Assembly: GCF_011302915.1 (NCBI RefSeq)
Contig: NZ_CP049872.1
Location: 1,550,001 to 1,614,000 of the forward strand
DNA from: Thermomonas sp. HDW16
GTDB lineage: Bacteria > Pseudomonadota > Gammaproteobacteria > Xanthomonadales > Xanthomonadaceae
DNA: 64,000 nt
Reading direction: 5' to 3'
In this document: one piece after another, positions 26,261 through 34,402 of the stretch
Layout: the number at the start of each line of letters is the position of its first letter
Position numbering within the stretch: the first letter of the stretch is position 1
Translations under genes and position numbers: made by a program
The notes under the pieces: generated by a model
Seen by the model: the letters and a program-made list of their open reading frames with translations, nothing else
Told to the model about the DNA's origin: nothing
Databases searched by the model: none

Positions 26261-26314
26261 CATATTCGGAATAAACTAGGTTAAATATCACGGTACGTTC
26301 CATATACGGAATTA
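26261..26314. promoter_or_regulatory. Paired direct repeats in the azoR-LysR intergenic region
   Basis: CATATTCGGAATAA (26261-26274) and CATATACGGAATTA (26301-26314) match at 12 of 14 positions and are 40 bp apart, about four helical turns. Each contains a near-palindrome (TATTC-G-GAATA; TTCC-N6-GGAA). A TTGCAT (26258) / TTAAAT (26281) pair with 17 bp between is a possible promoter for the LysR gene. The repeats are the best candidates for its operator. Confidence 0.5.
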
Positions 26315-26319
26315 TCGCC

Positions 26320-27282
26320 ATGCAAGATCTCAATGATCTCTATTACTTCGCCGCCGTGGTTGATCACGGTGGTTTCGCTGCGGCCGAACGCGCTCTGGGT
26401 ATCCCCAAGTCGCGGCTGAGCCGGCGCATCAGCGCACTGGAAAGCGAACTCGGCGTGCGCCTGTTGCAGCGCTCGACGCGGCGTTTCGCGGTCACCGATG
26501 TCGGTACCAGCGTGCACCGGCATGCGCAGTCGATGCTTGCCGAAGCGCAGGCCGCGCGCGAAGCGGTGGATCGGCTCAGCGTCGAGCCGCGCGGCGTGGT
26601 GCGGGTGAGCGTGCCAGTCGGCATCGCCCAACAGTCGATGCCCCTACTGCTTCCGGAATTCCTGGCGCGCTATCCGCAGGTGCGGGTGCAGATGCACATC
26701 AGCAATCGTCGCGTGGACGTGATCAACGAAGGTTTCGACGTGGCCATCCGCGTGCGCAACAAGCTCGACGACGATGGCAGCCTGGTGATGCGCAGCTTCG
26801 GCCAGATCCAGGAGCTACTGGTCGCCAGCCCGAAATACCTGGATCGCGCCGGCCGTCCGCAGGTGCCGGAAGACCTAGCCGGGCATGTCACCCTGACCAT
26901 GAGCGAAGACGAGGCGCGCCAGCGCTGGGAGCTGCAGCGCGACGGCGAAACCCGACGGGTGGATCTGAAGCCGCGCGTGGCTGGCTTCGATTTTCCGATG
27001 CTGATGGCGCTTGCCAAGCAGGGCATGGGCATCACCCTATTGCCGGAAACTCTGTGTGCGGACGCCGTGCGCGCCGGCGAGCTGGAAGTGGTGCTGCCCG
27101 AATGGCGGCTGCCGCAGGGCATCGCCCACTTGGTGTTCGCCTCGCGCCGCGGCCTGCTGCCGGCGGTGCGGGTGTTCATCGACCATCTGGCCGAGAAGCT
27201 GCCGCCGTTGCTCGATGCCGCGCGCCTGCAATGCAGCGAGGAGGAATGCGCGGGCAAGGGCAAGAAGACGAAGAAGGCGTAA
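26320..27282 (+). CDS. LysR-family transcriptional regulator
   Basis: 320 residues. N-terminal winged helix-turn-helix (LNDLYYFAAVVDHGGFAAAERALGIPKSRLSRRI), then a linker helix and a periplasmic-binding-like effector domain (about 90-295). The sequence groups with LTTRs that flank azoreductase, quinone reductase or pirin genes and respond to quinones or electrophiles. Its C-terminal tail is unusually Lys-rich. It is divergent from azoR and probably activates it while repressing itself, through the repeats between them. Confidence 0.92.
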   Translation: MQDLNDLYYFAAVVDHGGFAAAERALGIPKSRLSRRISALESELGVRLLQRSTRRFAVTDVGTSVHRHAQSMLAEAQAAREAVDRLSVEPRGVVRVSVPVGIAQQSMPLLLPEFLARYPQVRVQMHISNRRVDVINEGFDVAIRVRNKLDDDGSLVMRSFGQIQELLVASPKYLDRAGRPQVPEDLAGHVTLTMSEDEARQRWELQRDGETRRVDLKPRVAGFDFPMLMALAKQGMGITLLPETLCADAVRAGELEVVLPEWRLPQGIAHLVFASRRGLLPAVRVFIDHLAEKLPPLLDAARLQCSEEECAGKGKKTKKA

Positions 27283-27298
27283 GTTGGCAGAGTCGAAT

Positions 27299-27388
27299 TG
27301 GCGGAAGCGGTGAGATTCGAACTCACGGATGGTTTGACCCATCGCCGGTTTTCAAGACCGGTGCCTTAAACCACTCGGCCACGCTTCC
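27299..27388 (-). tRNA. tRNA-Ser (anticodon UGA)
   Basis: Read on the minus strand: 7-bp acceptor GGAAGCG/CGCTTCC, D-arm, anticodon arm CCGGT-CTTGAAA-ACCGG (anticodon TGA, reading UCA and related Ser codons), a long class-II variable arm, T-arm GTGAG-TTCGAAT-CTCAC, discriminator G and encoded CCA at 27299-27301. The 90-nt length and variable arm are as expected for tRNA-Ser. Confidence 0.97.
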
Positions 27389-27421
27389 GTACGTTGATTG
27401 TCGCATGGGCAAAGGGTTCGA

Positions 27422-27445
27422 CAAATCGGCAGGAGTGCCGATTTG
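27422..27445 (+). other. Hairpin with GGAG loop upstream of the response regulator
   Basis: A 10-bp perfect stem presents GGAG in its 4-base loop, with A and T closing the loop, which is the shape of a CsrA/RsmA binding site. It lies about 170 bp before the response-regulator start. Whether it is transcribed is not known; GacA-type regulators control RsmA, which makes the motif notable. Confidence 0.35.
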
Positions 27446-27491
27446 AACGGCGAAGCCGCCCGCAGGGCGAGGATCATGGATGACCTGAGTC

Positions 27492-27510
27492 AATCCCACT
27501 CTCTCCGCCA
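27492..27510 (+). repeat. Possible tRNA-Ser 3'-end fragment
   Basis: AATCCCACTCTCTCCGCCA has the layout of a tRNA-Ser 3' end (end of the T-arm, acceptor TCTCTCC, discriminator G, CCA). The remaining 5' part of a tRNA is not found upstream. It is unrelated in acceptor sequence to the intact tRNA-Ser 100 bp away. Confidence 0.4.
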
Positions 27511-27520
27511 CATCCCATGA

Positions 27521-27538
27521 TGTAGGACTTTTCCTACC
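27521..27538 (+). promoter_or_regulatory. GacA/UvrY-type palindromic box
   Basis: TGTAGG-N6-CCTACC (perfect palindrome GTAGGA-CTTT-TCCTAC at 27522-27537) matches the layout of GacA/UvrY sites (TGTAAG-N6-CTTACA). It lies 77 bp before the response-regulator ATG, in a position that suits autoregulation. Confidence 0.5.
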
Positions 27539-27614
27539 CAGCGATGGGGCATACCCTGCTTGGATGGGATGGGCTGGCTCGTTAGCGTGTTCCCATCAAG
27601 CAGGGGGAGCTGCC

Positions 27615-28268
27615 ATGAGCATCAAGGTTTTCATCGTCGACGACCATGCGCTGGTGCGCGCCGGGTTCCGGCTGATCCTGGGGCGCGAGGTCGATCTCGA
27701 GGTCGTCGGCGAGGCCGAAAGCGGAGAAGAAGCCCTCCCGCAGATCCGCAAGCTCAGGCCCGACGTGGTGCTGTGCGACCTGCACCTGCCCGGCATCAGT
27801 GGGCTCGAAGTCACCGAACGGGTGGTACGCGGCGACTACGGAAGCAAGGTGATCGTGGTGTCGGTGCTCGAAGATGGCCCGATGCCGCGACGCTTGCTCG
27901 AAGCGGGGGCTTCCGGCTACGTGGGCAAGGCCTGCGATGCGACCGAACTGCTGCGCGCTGTGCGCGACGTGTCGCGGGGCAAGAAATACCTGGCCAATGC
28001 CATCGCCCAGGGGATGGCGTTGTCGGGTGTCGGCAACGCGGGCGTCTCGCCGTTCGATGCGTTGACGCCGCGCGAAATGGAAGTCGCCTTGCTGCTCAAT
28101 CAGGGCATGCGTCAGGAAGCCATCGCCAAGCGCTTGAACCTCAGCGCGAAAACCATCAACACGCATAAGTCGCGGCTGTTCGAGAAGCTCGCGATCCGCG
28201 ACAGCATCGCGCTGGCGCGGCTGGTCAGCCAGTACGGATTGGCCGATCCCGCGCACGCCATGCATTGA
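27615..28268 (+). CDS. NarL/FixJ-type response regulator (GacA/UvrY-like)
   Basis: 217 residues. Receiver domain about 1-120 with the acidic pair in VDDH, phospho-acceptor Asp in LCDLHLPGISG, conserved Thr/Ser (V-V-S-V-L) and Lys (Y-V-G-K-A). The LuxR-type HTH lies at about 150-210 (LTPREMEVALLLNQGMRQEAIAKRLNLSAKTINTHKSRLFEKL). The architecture and the LPGISGLE, EAGASGY and SRGKKYL blocks resemble GacA/UvrY, which activate Rsm regulatory RNAs. GGGGAG lies 5-10 bases upstream of the start. No sensor kinase gene is adjacent, as is usual for gacA. A GacA-type palindrome lies upstream. Confidence 0.9.
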   Translation: MSIKVFIVDDHALVRAGFRLILGREVDLEVVGEAESGEEALPQIRKLRPDVVLCDLHLPGISGLEVTERVVRGDYGSKVIVVSVLEDGPMPRRLLEAGASGYVGKACDATELLRAVRDVSRGKKYLANAIAQGMALSGVGNAGVSPFDALTPREMEVALLLNQGMRQEAIAKRLNLSAKTINTHKSRLFEKLAIRDSIALARLVSQYGLADPAHAMH

Positions 28269-28299
28269 CGGGGCGCGGTCGACACACCGTTCAGGTCGC

Positions 28300-31236
28300 T
28301 CAGGCGTTACGGCTCGCTTCTGTCGATGCTTCGCCCTGCGACGGCAGTGGTGAAGTGGCGGCATCTTCACGGGCCGTGTCGAACAGGCCACGCAGCTGCT
28401 CGGCGCGGCTGGGAGCGGCGTCTTCCGCTGCGATGACGACGTTTTCCGGAGCGGCACTGGCGCTGACGGTTTCGGCGGCCACGATCACTTCCTCCGCGGC
28501 ATCCGCCTTCGCGATTTCAACGGCTTCGACGACCGTTTCCTCCACTGTCAGCGTCGGCTGCGAGGCTCCAGCGACGACTTCGGCTGTGATCGGCGGCGGT
28601 GCTTCGGCGACAGTCTCGACAACCGGCTCGCTGATCGCAGGTCCGCTTGCAATGGCGGCCGTGGCTGGCGCGACTTCTTCTGCCGTGATCGCGGCCGTTT
28701 CGATGGCGGCGACCGCCGCGATGGCGGGTGAGGGCATGCGGGCGGGTTCGGGTTCGGCAGATACGGCAGGTGCGGCCTCGACCACTTGGGCGGTTTCGCG
28801 CACGACGGCGACCGGCGCCGGCGCCTCGATATCGTCGAAATCGAATTCCGGCTGCGAACCGTCTACCGCTGGGGTTTCGTCCAGCGGACCGTCCTGATCC
28901 AGCAACAGCTCGTCGGCGGCGCCCGCGGCTTCACCGGCGCCGCGACGACGACGACGGCCACCGCGGCGGCCACGACGACGCTTGGAACCGCCTTCGCCAT
29001 TGACGTCATCGGTTGCCGCGTTTGCGGTCTCGGATCCTGTGGTTTGTGCCGGTAGTGTGGTGGTTGCAGCGGCCTGTTCGGCCACGATGGCGGTGTTGAT
29101 CACGGTGTCATCGACAACGGCAAGCGTGGTTGCGGCTGCGGCGACGGCAGCCTCGGCTGGTGCCGGCTTCGCCGCCTGTTGCGGCTTGTCCTGCTTCGGC
29201 TTCGGCTGCTGCTGCTGTTGCTGTTGCTTTTGCGGTTGTTGCTGCTTCTGCGCCTGCTGCTGCGGTTTGTCCTGCTTCGGCTGTTGTTGTTGCTTTTGCT
29301 GTTTCTGCGGCTGTTGCTGCTTTTGCGCATCGGCCTGCTTGTTGCCACCACGGTTGTCGTTCTGCGCGTTGCCGCGGTTGCCACGATCACTGCGGTCGTT
29401 CCGGTTGCCGCGGCCATCGCGATCATTGCGGTCACGACGATTACCGCGATCCTCGCGACGGCTGACTTGTGCTTCGGTCTTGACCGGCTGCGATGCCGGT
29501 GCAGGCGCGCCAGCGAACACCGACTTCAGCCAACCCATGATGCCGCCTGTCGCGGCCACCGCGACCGGTGCGGCCGCAGCAGTAGGACGCTGTTCGACTT
29601 CCACCGGCATCGGCTTGGGCTCGCGCAGCGGTGCAGGCTGCGCCGGCTTGACGTTGGTCACCACCGGTGCTGGCGGGATGTTGAGCTGGGCCTTGGTCAG
29701 CGCGATCGTCGCCAGCTTGCGCGGGGTGCCGCGCTGGTAGCTGGGGCGCGCGGTGTCCTCGCCCAGTTCGTTCTCGCGGATGCGGGTGACTTCGTAGTGC
29801 GGGGTGTGCAGCTGTTCGTCGGCGACGATCACGATCGGCGCATCGTGGCGCTGTTCGATTTCGCGCAGGGCGTTGCGCTTCTCGTTGAGCAGGAAATTGG
29901 CGATTTCCACTGGCGCCTGCACCAGCACCTGGCCGGTGTTGTCCTTCATCGCGTGCTCTTCGGCGACGCGGATGATCGACAGGCTCAGCGATTCGACGCT
30001 GCGCATGCGGCCGTGGCCTTCGCAGGTGGGGCAGACGATCTGGCTGGCTTCGCCCAGGCTCGGGCGCAGGCGCTGGCGGCTCATTTCCATCAGGCCGAAG
30101 CGGCTGATGCGGCCCAGCTGCACGCGTGCGCGGTCGTACTTCAGCGCGTTCTGCAGCTTGTTCTCGACGTCGCGCTGGTGCTTGTTCGAGTTCATGTCGA
30201 TGAAGTCGATCACCACCAGGCCGCCCAGGTCGCGCAGGCGCAATTGGCGGGCCACTTCCTCTGCCGCTTCCAGGTTGGTGTTGAACGCGGTTTCCTCGAT
30301 GTCGCCGCCCTTGGTGGCGCGCGCCGAGTTCACGTCGACCGCGGTCAGCGCCTCGGTCTGGTCGATCACCAGCGCGCCGCCGGAAGGCAGGCGGATGGTG
30401 CGCTCGTAGGCGCCTTCGATCTGCGATTCGATCTGGAACCGGTTGAACAGGGGGATGTCGTCGGTGTAGTGCTTCAGCTTGCGCTTGTTGTGCGGCATCA
30501 CCTGTTCGACGAAGTCCAGCGCCTCGGCGTACATCTCCGGCGTATCGACCAGGATCTCGCCGATGTCCGAGCGCATGTAGTCGCGCAGGGCGCGCACGAT
30601 CAGGCGCGACTCCTGGTAGATCAGGAACGGCGCGGGCTTGGTCAGCGCGGCCTCGGCGATCGCCTTCCAGATCGACAGCAGGTAATCCAGGTCCCACTGC
30701 AGTTCTTCGGCATCGCGGCCAACGCCGGCGGTGCGGATGATCACGCCCATGTCGTCGGGGATGTTGAGCGCATCCATCGCCTTCTTCAGCTCGGCGCGGT
30801 CGTCGCCCTCGATCCGACGCGAGACGCCGCCGGCGGTGGGCGAGTTTGGCATCAGCACCATGTAGCGGCCGGCCAACGAGATGAACGTGGTCAGGGCCGC
30901 GCCCTTGTTGCCGCGCTCTTCCTTGTCGACCTGCACCACGACTTCCTGGCCTTCGCGCAGGAGTTCCTTCAGGCCGGCCTTGTTCGGGTCGACGCCAGCC
31001 TGGAAGTAGTCGCGGGAGATTTCCTTCAGCGGCAGGAAGCCGTGGCGATCGCCGCCGTATTCGACGAAGGCGGCCTCCAGCGACGGCTCGAGCCGGGTGA
31101 TGCGGCCCTTGTAGATATTGGACTTCTTGTTGTCCTTGGACGGTTGTTCGATGTCAACGTCGTACAGCGTCTGGCCTTCGACGATGGCCACGCGCAGTTC
31201 TTCTGCCTGCGTGGCGTTGATCAGCATGCGTTTCAT
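28300..31236 (-). CDS. rne: Ribonuclease E
   Basis: 978 residues. S1 RNA-binding domain about 37-120, then the 5'-sensor and DNase-I-like catalytic core with L-T-A-V-D-V-N-S (Asp about 302) and V-I-D-F-I-D-M (Asp about 345), and the zinc-link CPTCEG (about 400-405). The core is almost identical to E. coli RNase E. The C-terminal half is a divergent degradosome scaffold: an Arg/Asp/Asn-rich stretch (about 590-630), a Gln/Lys/Pro-rich low-complexity region (about 632-690), [13 protein letters not shown] (about 750-765), and an Ala/Val/Glu-rich tail. The enzyme initiates mRNA decay and processes rRNA and tRNA. The divergent rluC partner is conserved. Confidence 0.97.
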   Translation of the reverse strand: MKRMLINATQAEELRVAIVEGQTLYDVDIEQPSKDNKKSNIYKGRITRLEPSLEAAFVEYGGDRHGFLPLKEISRDYFQAGVDPNKAGLKELLREGQEVVVQVDKEERGNKGAALTTFISLAGRYMVLMPNSPTAGGVSRRIEGDDRAELKKAMDALNIPDDMGVIIRTAGVGRDAEELQWDLDYLLSIWKAIAEAALTKPAPFLIYQESRLIVRALRDYMRSDIGEILVDTPEMYAEALDFVEQVMPHNKRKLKHYTDDIPLFNRFQIESQIEGAYERTIRLPSGGALVIDQTEALTAVDVNSARATKGGDIEETAFNTNLEAAEEVARQLRLRDLGGLVVIDFIDMNSNKHQRDVENKLQNALKYDRARVQLGRISRFGLMEMSRQRLRPSLGEASQIVCPTCEGHGRMRSVESLSLSIIRVAEEHAMKDNTGQVLVQAPVEIANFLLNEKRNALREIEQRHDAPIVIVADEQLHTPHYEVTRIRENELGEDTARPSYQRGTPRKLATIALTKAQLNIPPAPVVTNVKPAQPAPLREPKPMPVEVEQRPTAAAAPVAVAATGGIMGWLKSVFAGAPAPASQPVKTEAQVSRREDRGNRRDRNDRDGRGNRNDRSDRGNRGNAQNDNRGGNKQADAQKQQQPQKQQKQQQQPKQDKPQQQAQKQQQPQKQQQQQQQPKPKQDKPQQAAKPAPAEAAVAAAATTLAVVDDTVINTAIVAEQAAATTTLPAQTTGSETANAATDDVNGEGGSKRRRGRRGGRRRRRGAGEAAGAADELLLDQDGPLDETPAVDGSQPEFDFDDIEAPAPVAVVRETAQVVEAAPAVSAEPEPARMPSPAIAAVAAIETAAITAEEVAPATAAIASGPAISEPVVETVAEAPPPITAEVVAGASQPTLTVEETVVEAVEIAKADAAEEVIVAAETVSASAAPENVVIAAEDAAPSRAEQLRGLFDTAREDAATSPLPSQGEASTEASRNA

Positions 31237-31691
31237 GGTGGCGTTCCTCGCGCGCTACCTGCACGCGGAACACCGTGGGCGTTTCGCCTCTGGATACCGC
31301 AAGCGCCTCGGCTGCGCTGGCGCAGGCCGCGTCGCTCCAAGTTTTCCAGCGCTGCAACACCACGGCGAACCGCGGGAGCGCTTTTTCCTTATTCAAATCA
31401 TGTTGCAGGGCCGGCGACAGCCAACCGGTCTCCCGAAGGAGGGGCGCGTCGCACGGGGCGTTGTTCAGCTCCGTCACGGATGCCCGTGCATCCGGCGATG
31501 GTGGGGTCTGCCGCGCAGCCGTTAACATGGCCGCCCCGAGGGCGGTGGCAACGACACTGCGGCGGGGATCGCGGGGAAGGCCGGCTTTCGGCCGGTGCGG
31601 TCTTCTCGGACCGTGGTGATCTTCCAGCGAAATCAAACCCTTAGATCGCCCCCCGAGTGTATCAGATCAGGCTTTACAGGAGCAGGCCCGC
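31237..31691. promoter_or_regulatory. rne-rluC divergent region with long structured rne leader
   Basis: 455 bp without a convincing gene. Several perfect hairpins lie on the rne-leader side: 31478-31493 (6-bp stem), 31531-31545 (6-bp), 31581-31595 (5-bp) and 31598-31613 (5-bp). A minus-strand extended -10 candidate (TGATACACT, 31656-31664) would give a leader of roughly 400 nt. In E. coli the rne leader is about as long and mediates autoregulation by RNase E; here that is inferred from layout only. Confidence 0.55.
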
Positions 31692-32660
31692 ATGACCGAT
31701 TCGACCCCTCCTGACGCCCCCACCCACGGTGCCCGCACCGTCCGGGTGATGGAGGACCGCGATGGCCAGCGCATCGACAATTTCCTGCTGGGCTACCTGA
31801 AAGGGGCCCCGCGTAGCCTGGTCTACAAGCTGTTGAGATCGGGCCAGGTGCGGGTGAATGGGGGCCGGGTCAAGGCAGAGCGCCGGCTGGAGGCTGGGGA
31901 CCAGGTGCGGATCCCGCCTTTCCGCTTGCCGGATCCGGCCGAGAAAGGCACGCCTCCGCAGGGCTTCATGGACGCGCTGGATGCGGCGATCGTGTTCGAG
32001 GACGCCCGCTTGCTGGCCCTGAACAAGCCCTCCGGCGTAGCCAGCCATGGCGGCAGTGGGATTGCCTTCGGCGCTATCGAGACCCTGCGCGCGCTGCGGC
32101 CGAAGGACACCCTGGAGCTGGTGCATCGGCTGGATCGGGATACTTCGGGGTTGCTGATCGTGGCCAAGAAGCGCTCGGCGCTGGTCGAGTTGCAGGCCCT
32201 GTTGCGCGAGGACCACGGTGCCGGTATCACCAAGCGTTACTTGACGCTGCTCACCGGACGCATGCCGGACGGCGTGATGAGCGTCGACGCGCCGCTGCAC
32301 GTCGGCCTGCGCCAGGGTGGCGAGCGGCATGTGCAGGTGAACGCCAACGGCAAGCCCTCTCTCAGCCATTTCCGGGTGTTGGAACGGCGCGGCGGGCAGA
32401 GTTACTGCGAAGTGCGGATCGAGACCGGCCGCACCCACCAGATCCGCGTACACGCCCAGCATATCGGCCATCCGATTGCCGGCGACGACAAATATGGCGA
32501 TGAAGCCGTGAACAAGCGCTTGCGCGAACAGGTCGGCTTGAAGCGCCTGTTCCTGCATGCCTCGACGCTGGAGTTCGCGCTGGACGGCGGCAAAGCGCCG
32601 TACCTGCTCAATGCGCCGCTGGCGCCGGAATTGATCGACGTGCTGGATCGGTTGGTCTAA
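31692..32660 (+). CDS. rluC: 23S rRNA pseudouridine synthase RluC
   Basis: 322 residues. N-terminal S4 RNA-binding domain (RIDNFLLGYLKGAPRSLVYKLLRSGQVRVNG, about 20-75), then the RluA-family catalytic domain with HRLDRDTSG (catalytic Asp about 147) and RIETGRTHQIRVHAQHIG. RluC makes pseudouridines 955, 2504 and 2580 of 23S rRNA (E. coli numbering). It is divergent from rne, as in E. coli. Its stop overlaps the stop of the convergent DUF6058-like gene by 4 bp. Confidence 0.95.
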   Translation: MTDSTPPDAPTHGARTVRVMEDRDGQRIDNFLLGYLKGAPRSLVYKLLRSGQVRVNGGRVKAERRLEAGDQVRIPPFRLPDPAEKGTPPQGFMDALDAAIVFEDARLLALNKPSGVASHGGSGIAFGAIETLRALRPKDTLELVHRLDRDTSGLLIVAKKRSALVELQALLREDHGAGITKRYLTLLTGRMPDGVMSVDAPLHVGLRQGGERHVQVNANGKPSLSHFRVLERRGGQSYCEVRIETGRTHQIRVHAQHIGHPIAGDDKYGDEAVNKRLREQVGLKRLFLHASTLEFALDGGKAPYLLNAPLAPELIDVLDRLV

Positions 32661-33355
32661 CCGGCGAGTTGTTTCGGCAGGTCTTCGACATATCGCTTGC
32701 GGCTGGTGCGCGGGTATTCCACCGGCGAGAACGGCGCGCAGGCCTCGGCATAGCGCGTGATCAGTCCGTGCAGCACGAGCGCTTCGCTGGCGGAATACTG
32801 CTGTCGCGTCCCTGAGTCAGTGAGCTTGCCCAACATCGCCTGCGCGGTTTCCTTGTTGGCGATGGTGGCGATGTCCCCGGGACGTCGCACGCATATCCCG
32901 AAGATGCCTTCCAGATGCGCGTCCCAATGCGAGCCGATGCACGTGTCGAGCGCGGCGTCGTCGGGAGTTCCGTCGGCATGGAAGCAGTCCGGCGCGGAGA
33001 TACTTTCGCGATGCAGATCGACCAGCGCCGTGCGCATATCGGTAGAGAAAGCCTGTTGCAGGGCGGCCTTGGCCTCGGATTCGCCGTGCTCCGCAACGGC
33101 ATCCAACGCAAGGGCGATCCAGCTATGCATGTCCCGATGCATGTAGTCGCCGGCAATCAGTCCGCTGCAGGGCAGGGCTCCGAATGCGGCCGATATCAAT
33201 TTCGAGTCAGTCGCCACATACGAAGGCGCGGGCACCATGCCGGCACCGACCAGTTCGCGCAAGCGTGCGGGCGATATCCCTGCCGTTTCGGCCATCGCAT
33301 GCAGGCGCAGGAAATGCGCGTCGAGATACGCCTGGTTGGCCGTGCCCTCGCTCAT
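32657..33355 (-). CDS. DUF6058-like protein of unknown function
   Basis: 232 residues, soluble, mostly helical. The N-terminus ([37 protein letters not shown]) looks like a small helix-turn-helix or MerR-like head and resembles the DUF6058 family, sometimes labelled natural-product-biosynthesis protein; no catalytic motif is seen. It overlaps phhB by 4 bp at its start, so the two are co-translated. An unrelated role is possible; the family assignment is from recall. Confidence 0.65.
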   Translation of the reverse strand: MSEGTANQAYLDAHFLRLHAMAETAGISPARLRELVGAGMVPAPSYVATDSKLISAAFGALPCSGLIAGDYMHRDMHSWIALALDAVAEHGESEAKAALQQAFSTDMRTALVDLHRESISAPDCFHADGTPDDAALDTCIGSHWDAHLEGIFGICVRRPGDIATIANKETAQAMLGKLTDSGTRQQYSASEALVLHGLITRYAEACAPFSPVEYPRTSRKRYVEDLPKQLAG

Positions 33356-33693
33356 CCCGCCAGCGCATCCGCCTTCGCCGCGCAGATGAAGTCGTTCTCG
33401 CTCAGGCCACCGACATCATGGGTGGAGAAGCGCACCACGCAGCGGTCGTAATGCACGGAGAGGTCGGGATGGTGGTCTTCGGCGTTGGCGACGTGCGCCA
33501 GCGCGTTCACGAACGACATCGTCCGGTAGTAGTCCTTGAAGGTGAAGGTCCGGCTCAACGCATGGCCGTTTTCGACCAGTTCCCACTCCGGGATCTGCGG
33601 CAGCCATTCGCGGATGCTGGCGTCGGTGAGCCGATGTTCGCTGCCCCGGCGTGGCATGCAACGGGCCTGGGCGAGAGGAATGAGGTCGTTCAT
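33352..33693 (-). CDS. phhB: 4a-hydroxytetrahydrobiopterin dehydratase (pterin carbinolamine dehydratase)
   Basis: 113 residues. The conserved PCD core is [66 protein letters not shown], with the EDHHPD motif holding the catalytic histidines. AGGAG lies 8 bases upstream. The enzyme recycles the pterin cofactor of phenylalanine hydroxylase; phhA is not in the window. In some bacteria it has instead a pterin-molybdenum or regulatory role. Confidence 0.93.
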   Translation of the reverse strand: MNDLIPLAQARCMPRRGSEHRLTDASIREWLPQIPEWELVENGHALSRTFTFKDYYRTMSFVNALAHVANAEDHHPDLSVHYDRCVVRFSTHDVGGLSENDFICAAKADALAG

Positions 33694-33793
33694 CGGCGTT
33701 CTCCTGCGTGTGCGCATGAACCGCGGGCATCGTGCGCGTCGAGATCGGGGGATGCTGCGGCGCGTGGCGCGGCGGGATGGCTAGAATAGCCGC

Positions 33794-34387
33794 ATGATCC
33801 AGATATCCGAAGCCGCGCAGTCCCACTTCCGCAAGTTGATCGAACGCGAAGCCATTCCCGGCTTGGGCGTGCGCTTGGCCGCACGCGATCCCGGTACGCC
33901 ACGTGCCGACGTGCGCCTGGAGTTCGCCGAGACGGGCGAACTGTCGGGCGACGAATGGGCGGTGGATTGCGAAGGCTTCACCCTGTGGCTGGATGCGGCC
34001 AGCGTGCCGTTCCTGGACGGCGCGACCATCGATTACGAAGCCAAGGCAACCGGCGGCCAGTTGCAGATCCGCGCGCCGAAGATCAAGGGTGTGGCACCGG
34101 GTGATGCGGCATCGCTGGTGGAGCGCGTGCACTGGATGATCGAGCAGGAGATCAATCCGCAGCTGGCCCAGCACAAGGGCCATGTGTCCTTGCAGGAAGT
34201 GACGGCGGATGGCGTGGTGGTGTTGCGCTTCGGCGGCGGCTGCCACGGCTGCGGCATGGCCGATGTCACCCTGAAGCAGGGCATTGAGAAGACGCTGATG
34301 GAGAAGGTGCCGGGCGTGACCGCGGTGCGCGACGCGACCGATCATGCCACCGGCGACGCGCCCTACGTGCCGCGCGACGCGGCCTGA
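33794..34387 (+). CDS. nfuA: Fe-S biogenesis protein NfuA
   Basis: 197 residues, usual length. The N-terminal degenerate A-type domain (about 1-100) lacks the cysteines of true A-type carriers. The C-terminal Nfu domain carries [11 protein letters not shown], the CxxC that holds a [4Fe-4S] cluster at the dimer interface. NfuA delivers clusters to client enzymes such as aconitase and lipoate synthase under oxidative stress. Divergent from phhB (100 bp). The next gene starts 15 bp later. Confidence 0.95.
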   Translation: MIQISEAAQSHFRKLIEREAIPGLGVRLAARDPGTPRADVRLEFAETGELSGDEWAVDCEGFTLWLDAASVPFLDGATIDYEAKATGGQLQIRAPKIKGVAPGDAASLVERVHWMIEQEINPQLAQHKGHVSLQEVTADGVVVLRFGGGCHGCGMADVTLKQGIEKTLMEKVPGVTAVRDATDHATGDAPYVPRDAA

Positions 34388-34402
34388 CGGATCCGGGCGC
34401 GC

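Noticed and set aside
29179..29340. CAG/CTG-rich tract as a possible simple repeat or CRISPR-like array
   Set aside because: The units are irregular and in frame with the Gln-rich scaffold of RNase E; no spacers or equal-length repeats.
31154..31636. 160-codon minus-strand frame in the rne leader
   Set aside because: It overlaps the rne start and hairpins, has no ribosome-binding site and no recognisable pattern; treated as leader RNA.
29179..31644. 821-codon plus-strand open frame opposite rne
   Set aside because: It is antisense to a highly conserved gene, begins with Leu-rich translation of the CAG-rich Gln tract, and has no recognisable domain; long antisense frames are common in high-GC DNA.
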